Source: Agelas oroides (taxonomy: Eukaryota > Porifera > Demospongiae > Agelasida > Agelasidae). From it: 64,000 bases of DNA. The stretch lies in NCBI GenBank assembly GCA_949130485.1, contig OX422184.1, positions 5,870,655-5,934,654 of the forward strand, given 5' to 3'. Shown piece by piece: positions 10,640-21,400 of the stretch. The notes under the pieces are model-generated. The model did not search any database, was not told the DNA's origin, and saw only the letters and a program-made list of their open reading frames with translations. A program made the position numbers and the translations under genes. Each line of letters begins with the position of its first letter. Position 1 is the first letter of the stretch.

Positions 10640-11701
10640 TATTATATGTGTCCCTGTATGTCCTGACTTTATGTATTTGTTTACTGAACATTTTTTTGTG
10701 TTTTGTCTAATTTAGGTGTAAGTTGCTGTACAATGAACATGCATCTTCTCAGCCACTTGACAACATGTGTGATGGACTGGGGCCCCTTATGGGCATATAG
10801 CTGCTTCCCTTTTGAGAGTATGAACCATGAACTTAACATCTCTTCCATGGTACTTCCAACATGTCTAAACAGGTATGCCATAGTTCTAAGACACTTGACT
10901 ACCCAGATTCCAGCAGCAGCAGAGATTAAACTAAGCTAATACAGCTCGTCATTTTTTCTGCTATGTATAGATGGCTTTCTCTTACGTTGTCAATCAAGCA
11001 CTACACATGGTGGTTGAGCCTTCACTTTCTCCTCGTGTTCAAGCTTTTGCAAACCTCATGAATGGAAAAAAAAGGTAAACATTGTCTATTATACATTTCA
11101 CATGCATAACCTTGAAATAGAAACCTCACCTATAGATGTCAATCTTTCAATGAGTGGAAATTTTCATTCATTTTCAGAATCAAGCAGCAGCAATTACATT
11201 CAAGTGGCACCATTGTAGTGGGAACAGTGAGACTGTCAACCCTCTCTTCCGACACTGTGGAGTCATTGAGCTCTTTGGCTAGATCTTGTGGACACATTAT
11301 TGATGTTAATGAAGCCCAATTTCAAAAATTCTTTCGGCTGCAAATTGGATCAGAACTGTATTTCTCTGAGGAATATCAGCGTGTGAAAAAGAGAAATAGT
11401 TTTACTGTGCTGTATAGTAATGAGGATGGTGGTTTAGAGTGTGGACAAATCCAGTACTTTTTATATGTGTTTAAATTAGTTGCAGTAGTCAAAGTATTAA
11501 AACCTTGTGTTGGGTCATTTGTAGACCCTACCACCTTTGGATTAAAGATTCCCATCATCCCAGTTGAACCTGATACTTTTGCTGTTATTTTTGTAAGTAA
11601 CATCCTGAACAAATGCGTTAATATAGATTTAGGAGGCACTAAATACGTTGCCTTGTTTCCTTAAAAATTGTAGGTGATTAACCATTGTATTTTTCAACAA
11701 C

Positions 11702-11707
11702 AATAAA
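11702..11707 (+). terminator. Polyadenylation signal of the tnp2-like gene
   Basis: AATAAA lies 38 bp past the TAA stop at 11664, a normal distance for an animal 3' end. Confidence 0.5.
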
Positions 11708-12040
11708 TTGTTGAACAGTAAAGGACTGCATGTGAAGCTATCAAAGACGTGTTAGGAAAGTCATTAACCAGTAACCGCCTAGCAAGGTCTTCAGCTTTTA
11801 CGCAGTGGGTTGAGGCGCTGATCCGGTCTATTGCAAGGTACATATTCGTTCAGCAGAGGACGAAAATCCACGTTGTAAGTTCGCACGTTGAATATCTGCT
11901 AGCCAAGACTTGTGACCTAATGCTGAATTTGTGCAGTTCTACCCTGAATTTCGTACTTTTTTGCAGATTTTCTTGACAATACGTACACACGAAGCTTCGG
12001 GATTGTCTACGTTCCGCTAGTTTTTTTTGCGCAATATTAC
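11708..12040. other. Spacer without recognised gene
   Basis: Between the tnp2-like 3' end and the gypsy-like remnant I see only short random reading frames and no repeat shared with the rest of the window. Confidence 0.5.
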
Positions 12041-12086
12041 GTAATTTCGCGAATTGCGTGACCTTGTGCGACGATGAGCAATTTAT

Positions 12087-12177
12087 CACGCACAATTCTA
12101 CACGGGATTACATTGCACTGAGCACCAGTGTCGATCTTGAACCTGGCATTGTGGGAGTTTATTTTGACGGTGACATT
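12087..12177 (-). pseudogene. Start of gypsy-type aspartic protease
   Basis: Following the gag TAG in the same frame, the minus strand encodes the retropepsin active-site motif DTGAQCNVIP at 12103-12132. Similarity fades within about 15 residues, before an in-frame stop further left. RT, RNase H and integrase are absent, so the element is truncated here. Confidence 0.7.
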
Positions 12178-13047
12178 CTAGTCCTTTTTGTTCTTTCCTT
12201 CGACGGCGGCAATTAGCATGTCATCTTCACTTGACTCATCTTGGTTGAGCTCTTGTACTTGTGGGGGCCTGGCTTGTGTTTTCGATCGGCATACTTTGGC
12301 AAAATGATTTCGACGGCCGCATTTGCGACAGTTGACTCCATAGGAGGGACATCCTTGTTGAGAGTGGTGCCGTCCACCGCAGTAGCCACATTGTGTTGAT
12401 TTGGTTGGTTGTGCTTGTGGGTGTGATGTGTTGGCGGTTCGGTGTAGCGTCCTCTTTACGAGCTCCACTTCTTTGTCATCAGTATCGGTTGTTGTGTGTT
12501 GAAATGTTGCTGACATTAGTTTCATCTGTGTGGTCGTGGCCTCGTCAGCATGGCATATATCTAGGGCTCCTGCCAGTGTCAGGTCTGCTTTCTTGAGTAA
12601 ACGAGACCTTGTCTTGTCGTTGATGATACCGCACACGAGGCGGTCTCTTATTAGGCTTTCGATGAGGTCCCCGAACTCACATGTCTTGGCTTTGCTACAT
12701 AGGTCTGTTACATATTCGTCAATGGTTTCACCTGGTTTTTGGTTCCGTGTATTGAATACGTGTCGTTCCCATGTGATGTTCTTTCGTGGAATGCAGTAAG
12801 CTTCAAACTTCTCTAGTAGCTTGTCTAGCTTCTGGGCGTCACCTTTGTCCTCAAAGGTTAGCGTGTTGAATACGTCAAGGGCGTCGGGCCCCGCGAGGTG
12901 AAGGAAAATGGCGGACTTGACCTCATCACTGGCGGCTGTCTTGCCCGTGGCCGTCATGTATATCGTGAAGCGTTGTTTCCATCTCCGCCAGTTCTCGGCA
13001 AGGTTTCCGTGTAGTACAAGTGCCTCTGGTTGTTGAAGTTGTTCCAT
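12178..13047 (-). CDS. Ty3/gypsy-type Gag
   Basis: This 289-residue frame has a Retrotrans_gag-type capsid region (NWRRWKQRFTIYMTATGK near the start, then PGETIDEYVTDL) and two CCHC zinc knuckles at about residues 220-255 (CGYCGGRHHSQQGC and CRKCGRRNHFAKVC). It ends in an acidic tail and a TAG. In the same frame directly after the TAG the protease begins, so the stop is either a nonsense mutation or a readthrough signal. The gene starts immediately inside a short LTR. The remainder of pol is missing. It belongs to an LTR element unrelated to the BEL copy at the left end. Confidence 0.85.
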   Translation of the reverse strand: MEQLQQPEALVLHGNLAENWRRWKQRFTIYMTATGKTAASDEVKSAIFLHLAGPDALDVFNTLTFEDKGDAQKLDKLLEKFEAYCIPRKNITWERHVFNTRNQKPGETIDEYVTDLCSKAKTCEFGDLIESLIRDRLVCGIINDKTRSRLLKKADLTLAGALDICHADEATTTQMKLMSATFQHTTTDTDDKEVELVKRTLHRTANTSHPQAQPTKSTQCGYCGGRHHSQQGCPSYGVNCRKCGRRNHFAKVCRSKTQARPPQVQELNQDESSEDDMLIAAVEGKNKKD

Positions 13048-13063
13048 CCCACCTCTAACACCA

Positions 13064-13214
13064 TGTAATGGTCACCCAGAGAAAACGTGGCTCGTTTCAT
13101 ATATATAAATGTCATAATAATCCTGCACACGTGCACAACCATGAATAATATTATAACAGTTAATTGACAATGAATAATAGTTAGTTAATGGATGTGATAG
13201 TTCCCATCATTACA
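13064..13214 (-). repeat. Short LTR (5') of the gypsy-type element with adjacent primer site
   Basis: This 151-bp segment has TGTAATG..CATTACA borders. Its left edge abuts a TGGTGTTAGAGG-type primer site on the minus strand (about 13050-13063), directly upstream of the gag ATG. That order, LTR-PBS-gag, supports its identity. No partner LTR was found in the window, so the element is a 5' fragment. Confidence 0.6.
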
Positions 13215-13226
13215 TGTATGACATGT

Positions 13227-14150
13227 TCAACAATCAATCAGTGCAATATCACGAGAAAAACGAGCTAGCTGGTTCCTCGGCGTCCTGATATATGTCAAAA
13301 AGGCATCACCGCTCCATCTACCTAGGGCCTGGATTGTAGAATCCTGGATGCCGGCACGAACCGCCGCCGTCGCGGCGCCTATTCAGAAGCTATGCTCCCA
13401 AATAATTCTGGTAAGGGATTCCAACCTCCCAAAGGAACGCTCCTTATCCGGGGCACAAACTGGGCCTTTGTCAGTGGTGTTCCATTTTTAAAGCGGAAGA
13501 AAGACCCAGAGGTGTCGCCTCTCCTTGTCACATATGCAATAACCGCCGTTACTGGACACAAAGTGTCTGCCGTCCTACCCAAGAATACGGCGACACCTCT
13601 GCCAAACTGGTCACATTTCGACTGCTTCAGGTATACCCAGATGGATGAGGGGTGCTGTAAGGAGTCACAGGCCACGTTGCCCCATGCCAGGTGGACAGAC
13701 GGGTCAAAGGCAGCTGCCGAAGGTACGGTAATCTCTCCTGCCCGAAAATAAGCGAAGAAGCAAGTGACAGCTGCCGCCCACAGCATAATAGTGTCAAAAT
13801 TTGATGCTGACAAAGCCCACTGGGATCCAATTTGGTGAAGAATGTTGGGAGTTATCGGCAATCGTGGACGACTAGGGGAAAGGTTACACTCCGCTCTCAC
13901 GCGGCACACCCCCATTTGAAGCAGGCAGAGGTGTGGCAGGGATGAATCATGGCGGGGCTCAGGGAGACAACAATAGAGATTTGGTAACTGGAAACGGTGT
14001 TGACACATTAAATGACTGTCAAAATGACATGAAACGCTTGACTGCAGCTCTGCAACTTTTTTGTGTAGAGTTCGCTAATGCTTTCTCACAGTATCGCAGA
14101 ACAATTGGGTCCAGGCTGGAGATGTCCACTCCTGGCTGGTGTCCAGCAGA
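13227..14150 (-). pseudogene. DIRS-type tyrosine recombinase
   Basis: The frame 13379-14008 has MLWAAAVTCFFAYFRAGEIT, the first catalytic Arg region of DIRS recombinases. Downstream, in another frame, the HxxR box reads HSF-stop: His codon at 13392-13394 and a TGA at 13383-13385 where the catalytic Arg should be, consistent with CGA to TGA decay. The nucleophile Tyr (FLTYIR, codon 13290-13292) is still present and the frame runs to a TGA at 13227. The N-terminal part has a TGA after FMSF (about 14019) and seems to lack a few tens of residues. The enzyme would have circularised and integrated the element; this copy is dead. Confidence 0.8.
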
Positions 14151-14339
14151 AGATCTGGTACGTGGAGGGGCATCGGAGCTGGGTAGTGGATCCGCTGATG
14201 GCACAGAACGGAAAGAGAGAAGCCGATTACGCAACAAATCGTCAGCCAGAGAATTGTGAATGCCAGGAAGATATGCTCCTACAACCTCCAACTGGAAATG
14301 GGCTTCGAGGAAGAACAGGCATCGTAGCAGGTGCATCAT

Positions 14340-15639
14340 GCTTGGGTCCTGGCAAGATCAAGAGGCGGTGGCTTGGACGGCTGCCTGGTTATCGTATCAG
14401 CAACTGACTTGTGACCCATACCAGTCTCCACCCCAAATGGTGCACGCCATAACCACTGCCAGGAGCTCCTTGAAGTCAATGTGGTGGTGTTCGCCAGCTG
14501 TAGGCCACTGAAACTGAAACCAGCTCGACTGAAACCACGCACCGCACCCCCACCAGCCGGAGCCGTCAGACATCACTACAATTGAAATTTGGCTGGTGTT
14601 GTTGGTGGAAACAGCGCCACTCCATTCCAATGAGACGCGAAGGTGAGCCACCACCTGAGGTCAGTGCGAAACTGTCGGTTCAGTCGGAGCCGATGATGTT
14701 GACGCCTGGGAATGTGGAGCAGGTCGATCACTTGCCGCAGGAACGATCGCCCAGGATGAATGACACGACATACATGGTGAAGAAGACCCACCAGAGACTC
14801 GAGTTCATGCCTTGTACATGCCTTCCGTCCGGCCCATGACTGCAGTGCTTGGTGGAGGCGAGCTAGCTTCTCTTCTGGTAAGCGCATCGATCCAGAAGTG
14901 GTGTCGATCTCTATGCCTAGAAATATAAGACGCATAGTCGGGCCCTCCAATTTCTCCATTGCTAGAGGTACGCCCAGCTCCTCGCAGGCCTGGAAAATAA
15001 TGTCCAGGTTACGCCCACACACTTGTAAACCCGAAGGTCCCATGGTAATAAATCGTCCAAATAATGGTCAATCTCTTCTATGCCCCACTGCAGGAAAATC
15101 CACTCTAGGGCATCGGCAATGGCGGTAAAGATTATGGGGGGCAAGCGGAGGCCGAACGGCAGCATGCCATCGATGTAGAGCGCTCCCCGCCATTTAAAAC
15201 CCATTAAACTGCGGTCGTCTGGGTGAACCGGAACCAGTCTGTAGGCTGCTTGAATATCAAGCTTTGCCATTAAGGTTCCGGCCCCCAGGCTTTGAGCTGC
15301 CTTTGCTATTTTATCCACTGACATATACTGGATGGAGCAGAAACGTGAGTCAATGCCGTCGTTGATGCTGGCCCCTTCCGGAAACGAGAGGTCGGTTATC
15401 AGATGCCACTTCCTGGGGGTGTGGCCCTTAGGGACCACGCCCAGCCGGTTAATCTGCCCTATAAGGATTGATCCTGGAGAGAAGGGGCCTAGGATGCGGC
15501 CAGCTGTCAGTTCTGCTTCCAAATACCGGTCAATAACTTCCGGGTGCTGTTCCACTGATGGCATGTTCCGGCGGGCCGGTTGTAGCCATCCAGAGTGGTC
15601 AAATCCAACCTGGAATCCGTGCTGTAAGCCGTCCATCAC
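14340..15639 (-). pseudogene. DIRS-type reverse transcriptase and RNase H
   Basis: RT begins in the frame 14962-15639, with the catalytic box YLDD at 15052-15063, and shifts frame immediately after it. It continues in 14576-15043 (AMEKLEGPT and FLGIEIDT, then RFRTDLRWW-like thumb sequence). RNase H follows in 14397-14654 (VVMSDGSGWWGCGAW, then HIDFKELLAV) and ends with AYLPGIHNSLADDL near 14270. Stops interrupt the region around 14350-14402, again as TGA where Arg or Cys is expected. The protein would copy element RNA into DNA. At least three frames are needed, so no function remains. Confidence 0.82.
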
Positions 15640-15887
15640 AACAGTTGCAAAATCCTTGTCAGGATGGGATGATAAGCTCGCTTGCCAGGCGGAGAGTATG
15701 GATCTGCACTAGAACATGTACTGTACAGGATATAATATAGATGTAAGAACCTGATACTGGCAAAAACATTATCAATGTAATGATAGTATAGGCTGGTCAA
15801 TGACTGTAATTACTGAAAAGCTATGAGAGGATTAGCGCGGTTGGTCACTACAGCCTAGATATAACTAGTGGCCCTAACTATGGTAGT

Positions 15888-16701
15888 TCAAATAAGCAGG
15901 AAGTGTCTCGGTGGTTGGAGGGACCTTGGCCCCTGAGCGGATTGCCTCTGTTCACAGTCAGCTGCTGGGTGGGGGCGACTGCATCTAGCACACAGGTGGG
16001 CATAGCGGCAGTATTTGTATCGGCACTGGCTTCCCCAATCTAGGGATTGCCAGTTTGCCGCCTGCCTCCTAAAGGCCATGCCGTAGGTGGCCCAAGCTGG
16101 GCCTTCAAAATTCCAACTGGCACAGACAATGGTGTGCATATAAGCCATAAACTGTGGCACTTTGTCTGGGTAGCGGACCGAAAGGACTGCTGCTAATGTG
16201 GCAAAGCACTCTATCCAGAGTGAAATGTCTGTAACCAAGCCACGTCTGGGGCGCCGATCATGGCAGCAACTTATTGAGGTCGTATCGAGGCGCCAAGTCT
16301 CAGGGAGCAATTCCCACATGTCAATGTAATCTAATGCCCATTTTTTTTCGGACCAGCTTCACTGGCACAGCCGAGATACCCGAGAACCCAGGAATGCTTG
16401 GTATTGGTGATGGCTGCACTACGGGTGGTGGGATAACAGGCAGGGTGGGAGACACAGCAGAGGGTGCACCCTGATGTGGTGGGTGTGCCTGCGCCATGGC
16501 TGCTGCCGATGGCAGGGTGTCAAGGTAGCTTGCGGCATCTGAGAAGGTGGGCATAAATGCCCGGGCAGGTGACAGTTGACGGCGTGACTGTGGACCCTGC
16601 AAAGGGGTAGGACCAGCAATGCATATATCCAGTCTGCAGAGAAAGGAAAATGGACCACCGCATGGCTGCATGGGCGGGTACTTGCCAGGCATTGGCAGCA
16701 A
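15888..16701 (-). pseudogene. DIRS ORF1 (gag-like) split by a homopolymer shift
   Basis: Two adjoining frames make one protein. 16321-16701 is proline-rich and ends at KLVRKK. 15888-16319 starts MWELLPETWRLD and has FAYM/TYGMAFRRQAAN-like helices, then a Cys-rich end (CRYKYCRYAHLCARC) that could bind zinc. The shift falls in a run of eight T at 16341-16348, so a single base change there would reconnect the frames; a sequencing slip is possible. The second copy at 42.1-42.5 kb shares the YDMAFRRKVA/YGMAFRRQAA core, which supports the assignment. Confidence 0.72.
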
Positions 16702-16861
16702 AAGAGCTGACTGCTATGTGCTATGTAGCCCTAAGTAAGATGACTATCTCCCGTCACTTAACTGGGGAAATGGTTACCAGACAATGGCAGCATCCCTATT
16801 GCCACTGCCAGGATGAGGTTGCCAAGCAATGGCAGCATTTCTAGAGCCCCCCCCCCAAAAG

Positions 16862-17290
16862 GGGGTACGGCGAGCGCGAGGCGCAGAGGCTCAGATTTTT
16901 AACATGTTCCAGACCTGACAGTCAGACCTTAAACCTAAGTCAGTCAGAGAGAAAGGTGAGAAATAAAGAAGAAAAAAGTAAAGAGGGGGAAAAAAGACAG
17001 TGACTCAGGGAGGGACTCGAACCCGTGACCTGGCAAATGGCCTGCCATGCTCTAACCAACTGAGCTACCGAAGTCACTCGGCAACTCAGTGGCCGGATTT
17101 GAATACTTAAGGCTGAGCTGCCAGGGATCCAGCCGAAGCGGATACCAAGCTGGCATGTTCGATGGGGAGGTGCGGCGAGCGTGAAGCGCAAGGCGCAGAG
17201 GCTCAGATTTTTAACATGCTCCAGACCTGACAGTCACACCTTAAACCTAAGTCAAAGTCAGAGAGAAAGGTGAGAAACAAAGAAGAGAAA
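16862..17290. repeat. Direct repeat pair flanking a tRNA-like sequence
   Basis: About 110 bp at 16865-16973 recurs at about 17172-17280: both contain GCGCAGAGGCTCAGATTTTT, then a CCAGACCTGACAGTC block and the segment GAGAGAAAGGTGAGAAA. The roughly 200 bp between them contain the tRNA-like sequence on the minus strand. The arrangement fits a tRNA-derived SINE inserted next to, or recombined with, an older copy. Confidence 0.6.
17000..17076 (-). pseudogene. tRNA-like sequence (tRNA pseudogene or SINE head)
   Basis: On the minus strand both polymerase III boxes look intact: A box TAGCTCAGTTGG and B box GGTTCGAGTCC. A TGGCA/TGCCA stem can form around the anticodon loop, but the loop lacks the invariant U33, the acceptor stem has a mismatch and two T-stem pairs fail. 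It is therefore unlikely to be a working tRNA. Flanking direct repeats favour a SINE-type element. Confidence 0.6.
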
Positions 17291-17927
17291 ATAAAGGGGA
17301 CCACAAAGCACAGCATCACACTAGCAGCTAACCTCATAGAATGTAGTTGAAATCCTTTCTACACTCTCAGCTGTGACTCACTCCTAAATTCGCCGACCTA
17401 GCGCGCTCTCCCAATATGAATGCATGCAGTGCCTAACAGTGTATGCATGCCTCCGATAATGCATGCACGCCGCCTTGCTTCACCTTTGACCTCTCTGCTC
17501 ACATGCAATCCTGTACTCTTGTGGAGCTGGTCACCATGTGTGACCTGAACTCTCTTACAAAGGAATGGTGGAAGATTGGCTCCTGGGTTATCAGCAACAC
17601 CTCAGCAAAAGAAATAATAAGCAATGAAACACTACCTTGCACATATCTAGCCAGGACAGTCACAGTATATTGAAGGGGGGCTGACATGCTCAAAATTGAA
17701 AAAATGTTCTTGGATATATTGCAACTCATAGGTGTGTAGATGATTAAGATGATTTTTAAATTCTTTTTACTACACGTTTTCACTCCTAAAAACACGTTTC
17801 TATTTCGGTCGAATTTTGCCCTACTTAAAATTCAAGAAAATTCTTCCGCTACGGGCGTGGTCATGTATTGACATCAGAGAGGGGAGAGCGTTGTGAAGCG
17901 ATAGTAGAAGCTTACGAGTAAACAGCC

Positions 17928-18110
17928 ATGGAGAGCGTTGAGAGTGACCGTTCTAGCAATAGCGCCAGTGTTTTAAGCCTATGCTACTCTTCATCTTCCT
18001 TCGAAGATGAGATGGTGGCATTGTTGCTGATGTTCCCAGAGGACGAGCAACTTCATGCCATCAACATGCTGTTCAGTTTATGGCAGCTAGGAGTTATCCC
18101 ACTGTGGTGA
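17928..18110 (+). other. Possible first exon, Ser-rich
   Basis: ATG at 17928 opens a 60-codon frame beginning MESVESDRSSNSASVLSL and then SSSFEDEMVALLLMFPEDE. Its acidic Ser-rich composition and position fit a first exon of the decayed gene that follows on this strand. No clear donor was assigned and I do not recognise the protein. Confidence 0.3.
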
Positions 18111-18481
18111 TTCCTGATAACTTTGTTCAGCTCTGTTTGAGGTCCATGGAACGTCTAAAACATGTTGGAAGTGATTCTTGATTTCCTACACTAAGAATGC
18201 CAATGGGTTTGATGGAGTATATGGTCAGCTTCTATAGTGCTCACAGTATCAATCAGGTTATATGCTGCTGTGTAGCAGGTTAGCCTCATTCCCAGGCTCC
18301 AGCCCAGCTTCTCATTGCTCATACTGCAAATGACAAAAAGCTGGGCAGGGATCTGAGAAAGAGGTTGTTACAAGGTTGAAAGTCTAAAGTGATGGCATGT
18401 TTGCTTGTGTTTATGATAGTAGTATTACCATTATTTACGTGTGATATTTAATCAACTGCATCCTGTTTATTAACATTTCAG

Positions 18482-21400
18482 GTTGTGTCATGTCCAACAG
18501 ATTATATGCTATGGTGTGAAACAATGTTTGCACTGTTTGGATCGAAGTGGAGCACGATACATGTGGGACCTATGTGGAGTGTGGCGGAATTGGCGCAAGG
18601 TGGGACAGCATCACAAAATCAAGGAGCACATTCACTCAGTGAATAGTTTCCGTTTCAATAGTCCAGAGTGAATGTTCCTGCTCCTTCACCGATATCACTA
18701 CAATGCAAAATATGCATCAACTTCTATCACTATAGGCGCTGGACTGCAGGTTTGTCCATCTGCATCAGCATATGTAATATGCATTTTGATATCCTATCAT
18801 TATGGTGCATGATCATCATGATTATTTAGTAGCCATCACCATGGTAATGAGGTTTTTGCCCTCATTATTGAGACTCATGGAGGGTCTGGGAGCTCATTAG
18901 TCAGTTAACGAGGACGGACGATGGCTACTAAGTATGTTAGATTTTATTAGCACATACTACTTGCGGCTTTGCTGCTTTATAGTATATGCGGATAAAGGAT
19001 CTAATATATACATAGGGCATTCATGATAGTGATAATTACATACTTACTTAGATGAAAGTGCTAGAGGAAGCTGCAAGAATCCATCCTGAAGCATGGTGGT
19101 GGGTGAAGGCAGATGGCTGTGATATTGTTAGTGATCTAAAGGAGTCAGTGAAACTGGATCTCAACAATGGGAAGATTGCTACACTCCATGGCAAATATAA
19201 GTCACACCTGAAATTTCTTCAGGAGTAGGTATGCATCCACAAAAGGGACACAATGTAATGACTGCTGACCTCTATCATCTTCAGGAAGATTTGAAAGCTG
19301 ATCTGGCCTTATCTTCTGGTAAGTCCCATGGGACACAAGCACCAATATGCTACCATTATTTATACTTCATTTACACATGTAACTCTTGAGAAAATGTCAC
19401 AAGAGTACTCTGCCAAACGTGATGCTAGGACAAGGACTACCAAGACCTTGCATTCACTGGTATGGAACATGGATGAGATAGGAAGACTGGGTAGAAAAGT
19501 ACACGTCCAAATCCAAACCCTCATTGAATATCTTCAGCAGAACAAGGACCTTGTTCGAGTGAATGTTCCACGCCAAAACTGCTGATTGGAAGAACAATTT
19601 AGTTGGAGCCATCAAGGGTGTCTACTGCTATTGGCGTACTGCTGCTACACATGTTATGGTTATTATGATCAGCACAGAGACTTGTAACAAGAAACCTTAT
19701 GCCCTCCCCGTGCAATGGGATCTTAGAATGAAGGTTGCAGGGGAATTTATGCAATAATGGAGAATGGAACACTTCGTGGTGCTGTGGCAACACCCGCCCT
19801 TTATCTATTCTCCAAATCAGACCTGATCAAAGTACACAAAGATGCCAGAATCTACTATGATGGCAATGCTAACACCTTTCAGTAAGTGATGCCATGACAA
19901 CTATCTTAACATTCATGTGTATGTTGTTTACTCTGTTCATTGATCTTGTTTATTTGTATGTCACTGTAAAACGGTATCCTCACTAGCTTTATTCAAGTGC
20001 CTGGGAATGAGGCACTTGCATGTTTTAAAGGAGCACCATTACATGTAGGTATCAGCTTGTACTAGTAACTGGTAACATGATACTTCTTGTTGGAGTAGCA
20101 AATTATAATGACCTGGAGGTGAAATTTTTTCATCAAAATGACCAATAATAATGATTGAGGTATTTTAACAACAGAGAATGGTAATCACTTTTTTTAACCC
20201 CAAGTATTGTAGAACACTGGGGGGGGGGGGGCATAGTAGCAAGTTAGCCTCGTTCCCAGACGCTTTCGAAAAATCTGAGAAAAGGGCCTGGTATCCACTG
20301 TTCACGCATACGCTTAATTAGTGCGTAAAGCTCACATGAAATTGTGCAAGAGTGTGTCAAATGACGGCCAATATCATGTGGTTATGAGCTATGACATTTA
20401 TATATATCAGCTTATCGCCAAAGATGTAAGCGCTGCTCTCCTAGCCCTTTGCCTAGGCTTTCTGACCCCAGCGTTTGTCACTTGAACTGCACTGTCGACG
20501 CAGGACCATCTTCACACTACAAAATGTAAGCTATAACTTTGTAACATAACTTGCCAAAACCCATAAGCAGCCAGCAAAAGTGCTTCATAGATGCTTTCTT
20601 TCGTGTTTTAGCACTGTTGCTTCACCTCGAAGTCGCAGGAAAGATTACAACACGGCAGAATCCAGGCCTTGCACACAAATAGCCATTGTCAGCAGTGTAC
20701 GATTAAATGTACGGCTAAATACACGTACCTGACATCATGGCACACGGAGGTGACACGGTATTATCCGGAATTCCCAGAATATCAGGAAATTAAGCGCATG
20801 TGCAAACAGTAGATACCAGGCCCTTTTCTCAGATTTTTTGAACGGGCCTGGGAACGAGGCTAAGTAGCAAGTATATACATACACATATACCGGTAGGTAT
20901 ATGTAATGGTAAATACAACTGCTTTTGGTTTATTTCAGCAAACAGTGACTGCAAAACTTCCAAACCCAGCAGTGACAGAAGAGACATTTAAGAAAGAGCT
21001 ATCTCGGAAGATGTCAGGTGCATCAGACAATACCATTCTGCAAAATCTTCGGTGAGAAACAGTGCCTCCTGGTTACACTGTACACAAATGGACTCCAGGT
21101 GATAATAATAAAGTAGCCATGCATTGTTGCACATGCATATGATTAGCATATTTGAAACTTTTCTATATTCATGTAGGCAAGATGAGACAAAATCGGCTAT
21201 GTTAAGATCCATTCTCGCTCAAATGGAATATTCATATCGTGTTTGCTACTTTCATGATGAGAAAGGAGTCCCTTTTCTGACCCATTTGTATGTACCTGAA
21301 ACTCAACCTGACGCTGGACAAAGGTTTTGTGAGCGAGAAGATGGTGGAGATGTGTGCAAGGTATATACTGACTTTGTTTTTCAATGCTTACATTCTTTTA

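Larger units (their letters stand above)
62..11664 (+). pseudogene. tnp2-like (CACTA/EnSpm) transposase-domain gene, multi-exon, interrupted by a BEL element
   Basis: Exons read from splice sites and frame continuity are 62-70 joined (across the BEL insertion) to 5909-6159, then 8241-8411, 9026-9119, 9254-9451, 10716-10872, 10971-11074 and 11178-11664 (TAA stop). Phases agree at every junction except one. The first exon has the motif DLPARALILNMKQFNGEYGC typical of tnp2-type transposase proteins; later exons carry VVIDSLHAIFIGVVHQLLKL, a WKASEHRSW block and DWGPLWAYSCFPFES, all in the family's order. Two lesions are seen: the BEL insertion, and a 1-nt frame loss near 10838, after which the family-like LFHGT reading resumes in another frame and splices in phase onto 10971. 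Exons before 62 lie outside the window. The family is known from CACTA transposons and from many single copies in sponge and cnidarian genomes. Whether this was a transposon or a co-opted gene cannot be told. Confidence 0.72.
13227..16701 (-). mobile_element. DIRS-like tyrosine-recombinase retrotransposon, heavily mutated
   Basis: Minus-strand order is a gag-like ORF1 (15888-16701), RT plus RNase H (about 14340-15639) and a tyrosine recombinase (13227 to about 14150). This is the DIRS arrangement, with a recombinase in place of an integrase. Every module is broken by stops or shifts. No terminal inverted repeats could be assigned. The left end lies 12 bp from the gypsy LTR. A second ORF1 fragment is at 42110-42480. 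Confidence 0.82.

Noticed and set aside
13392-13751. 119-codon plus-strand frame
   Set aside because: It is the antisense shadow of the DIRS tyrosine recombinase, which has recognisable motifs on the minus strand.
17000-17076. Functional tRNA gene
   Set aside because: Despite intact A and B boxes, U33 is missing and the acceptor and T stems mispair.
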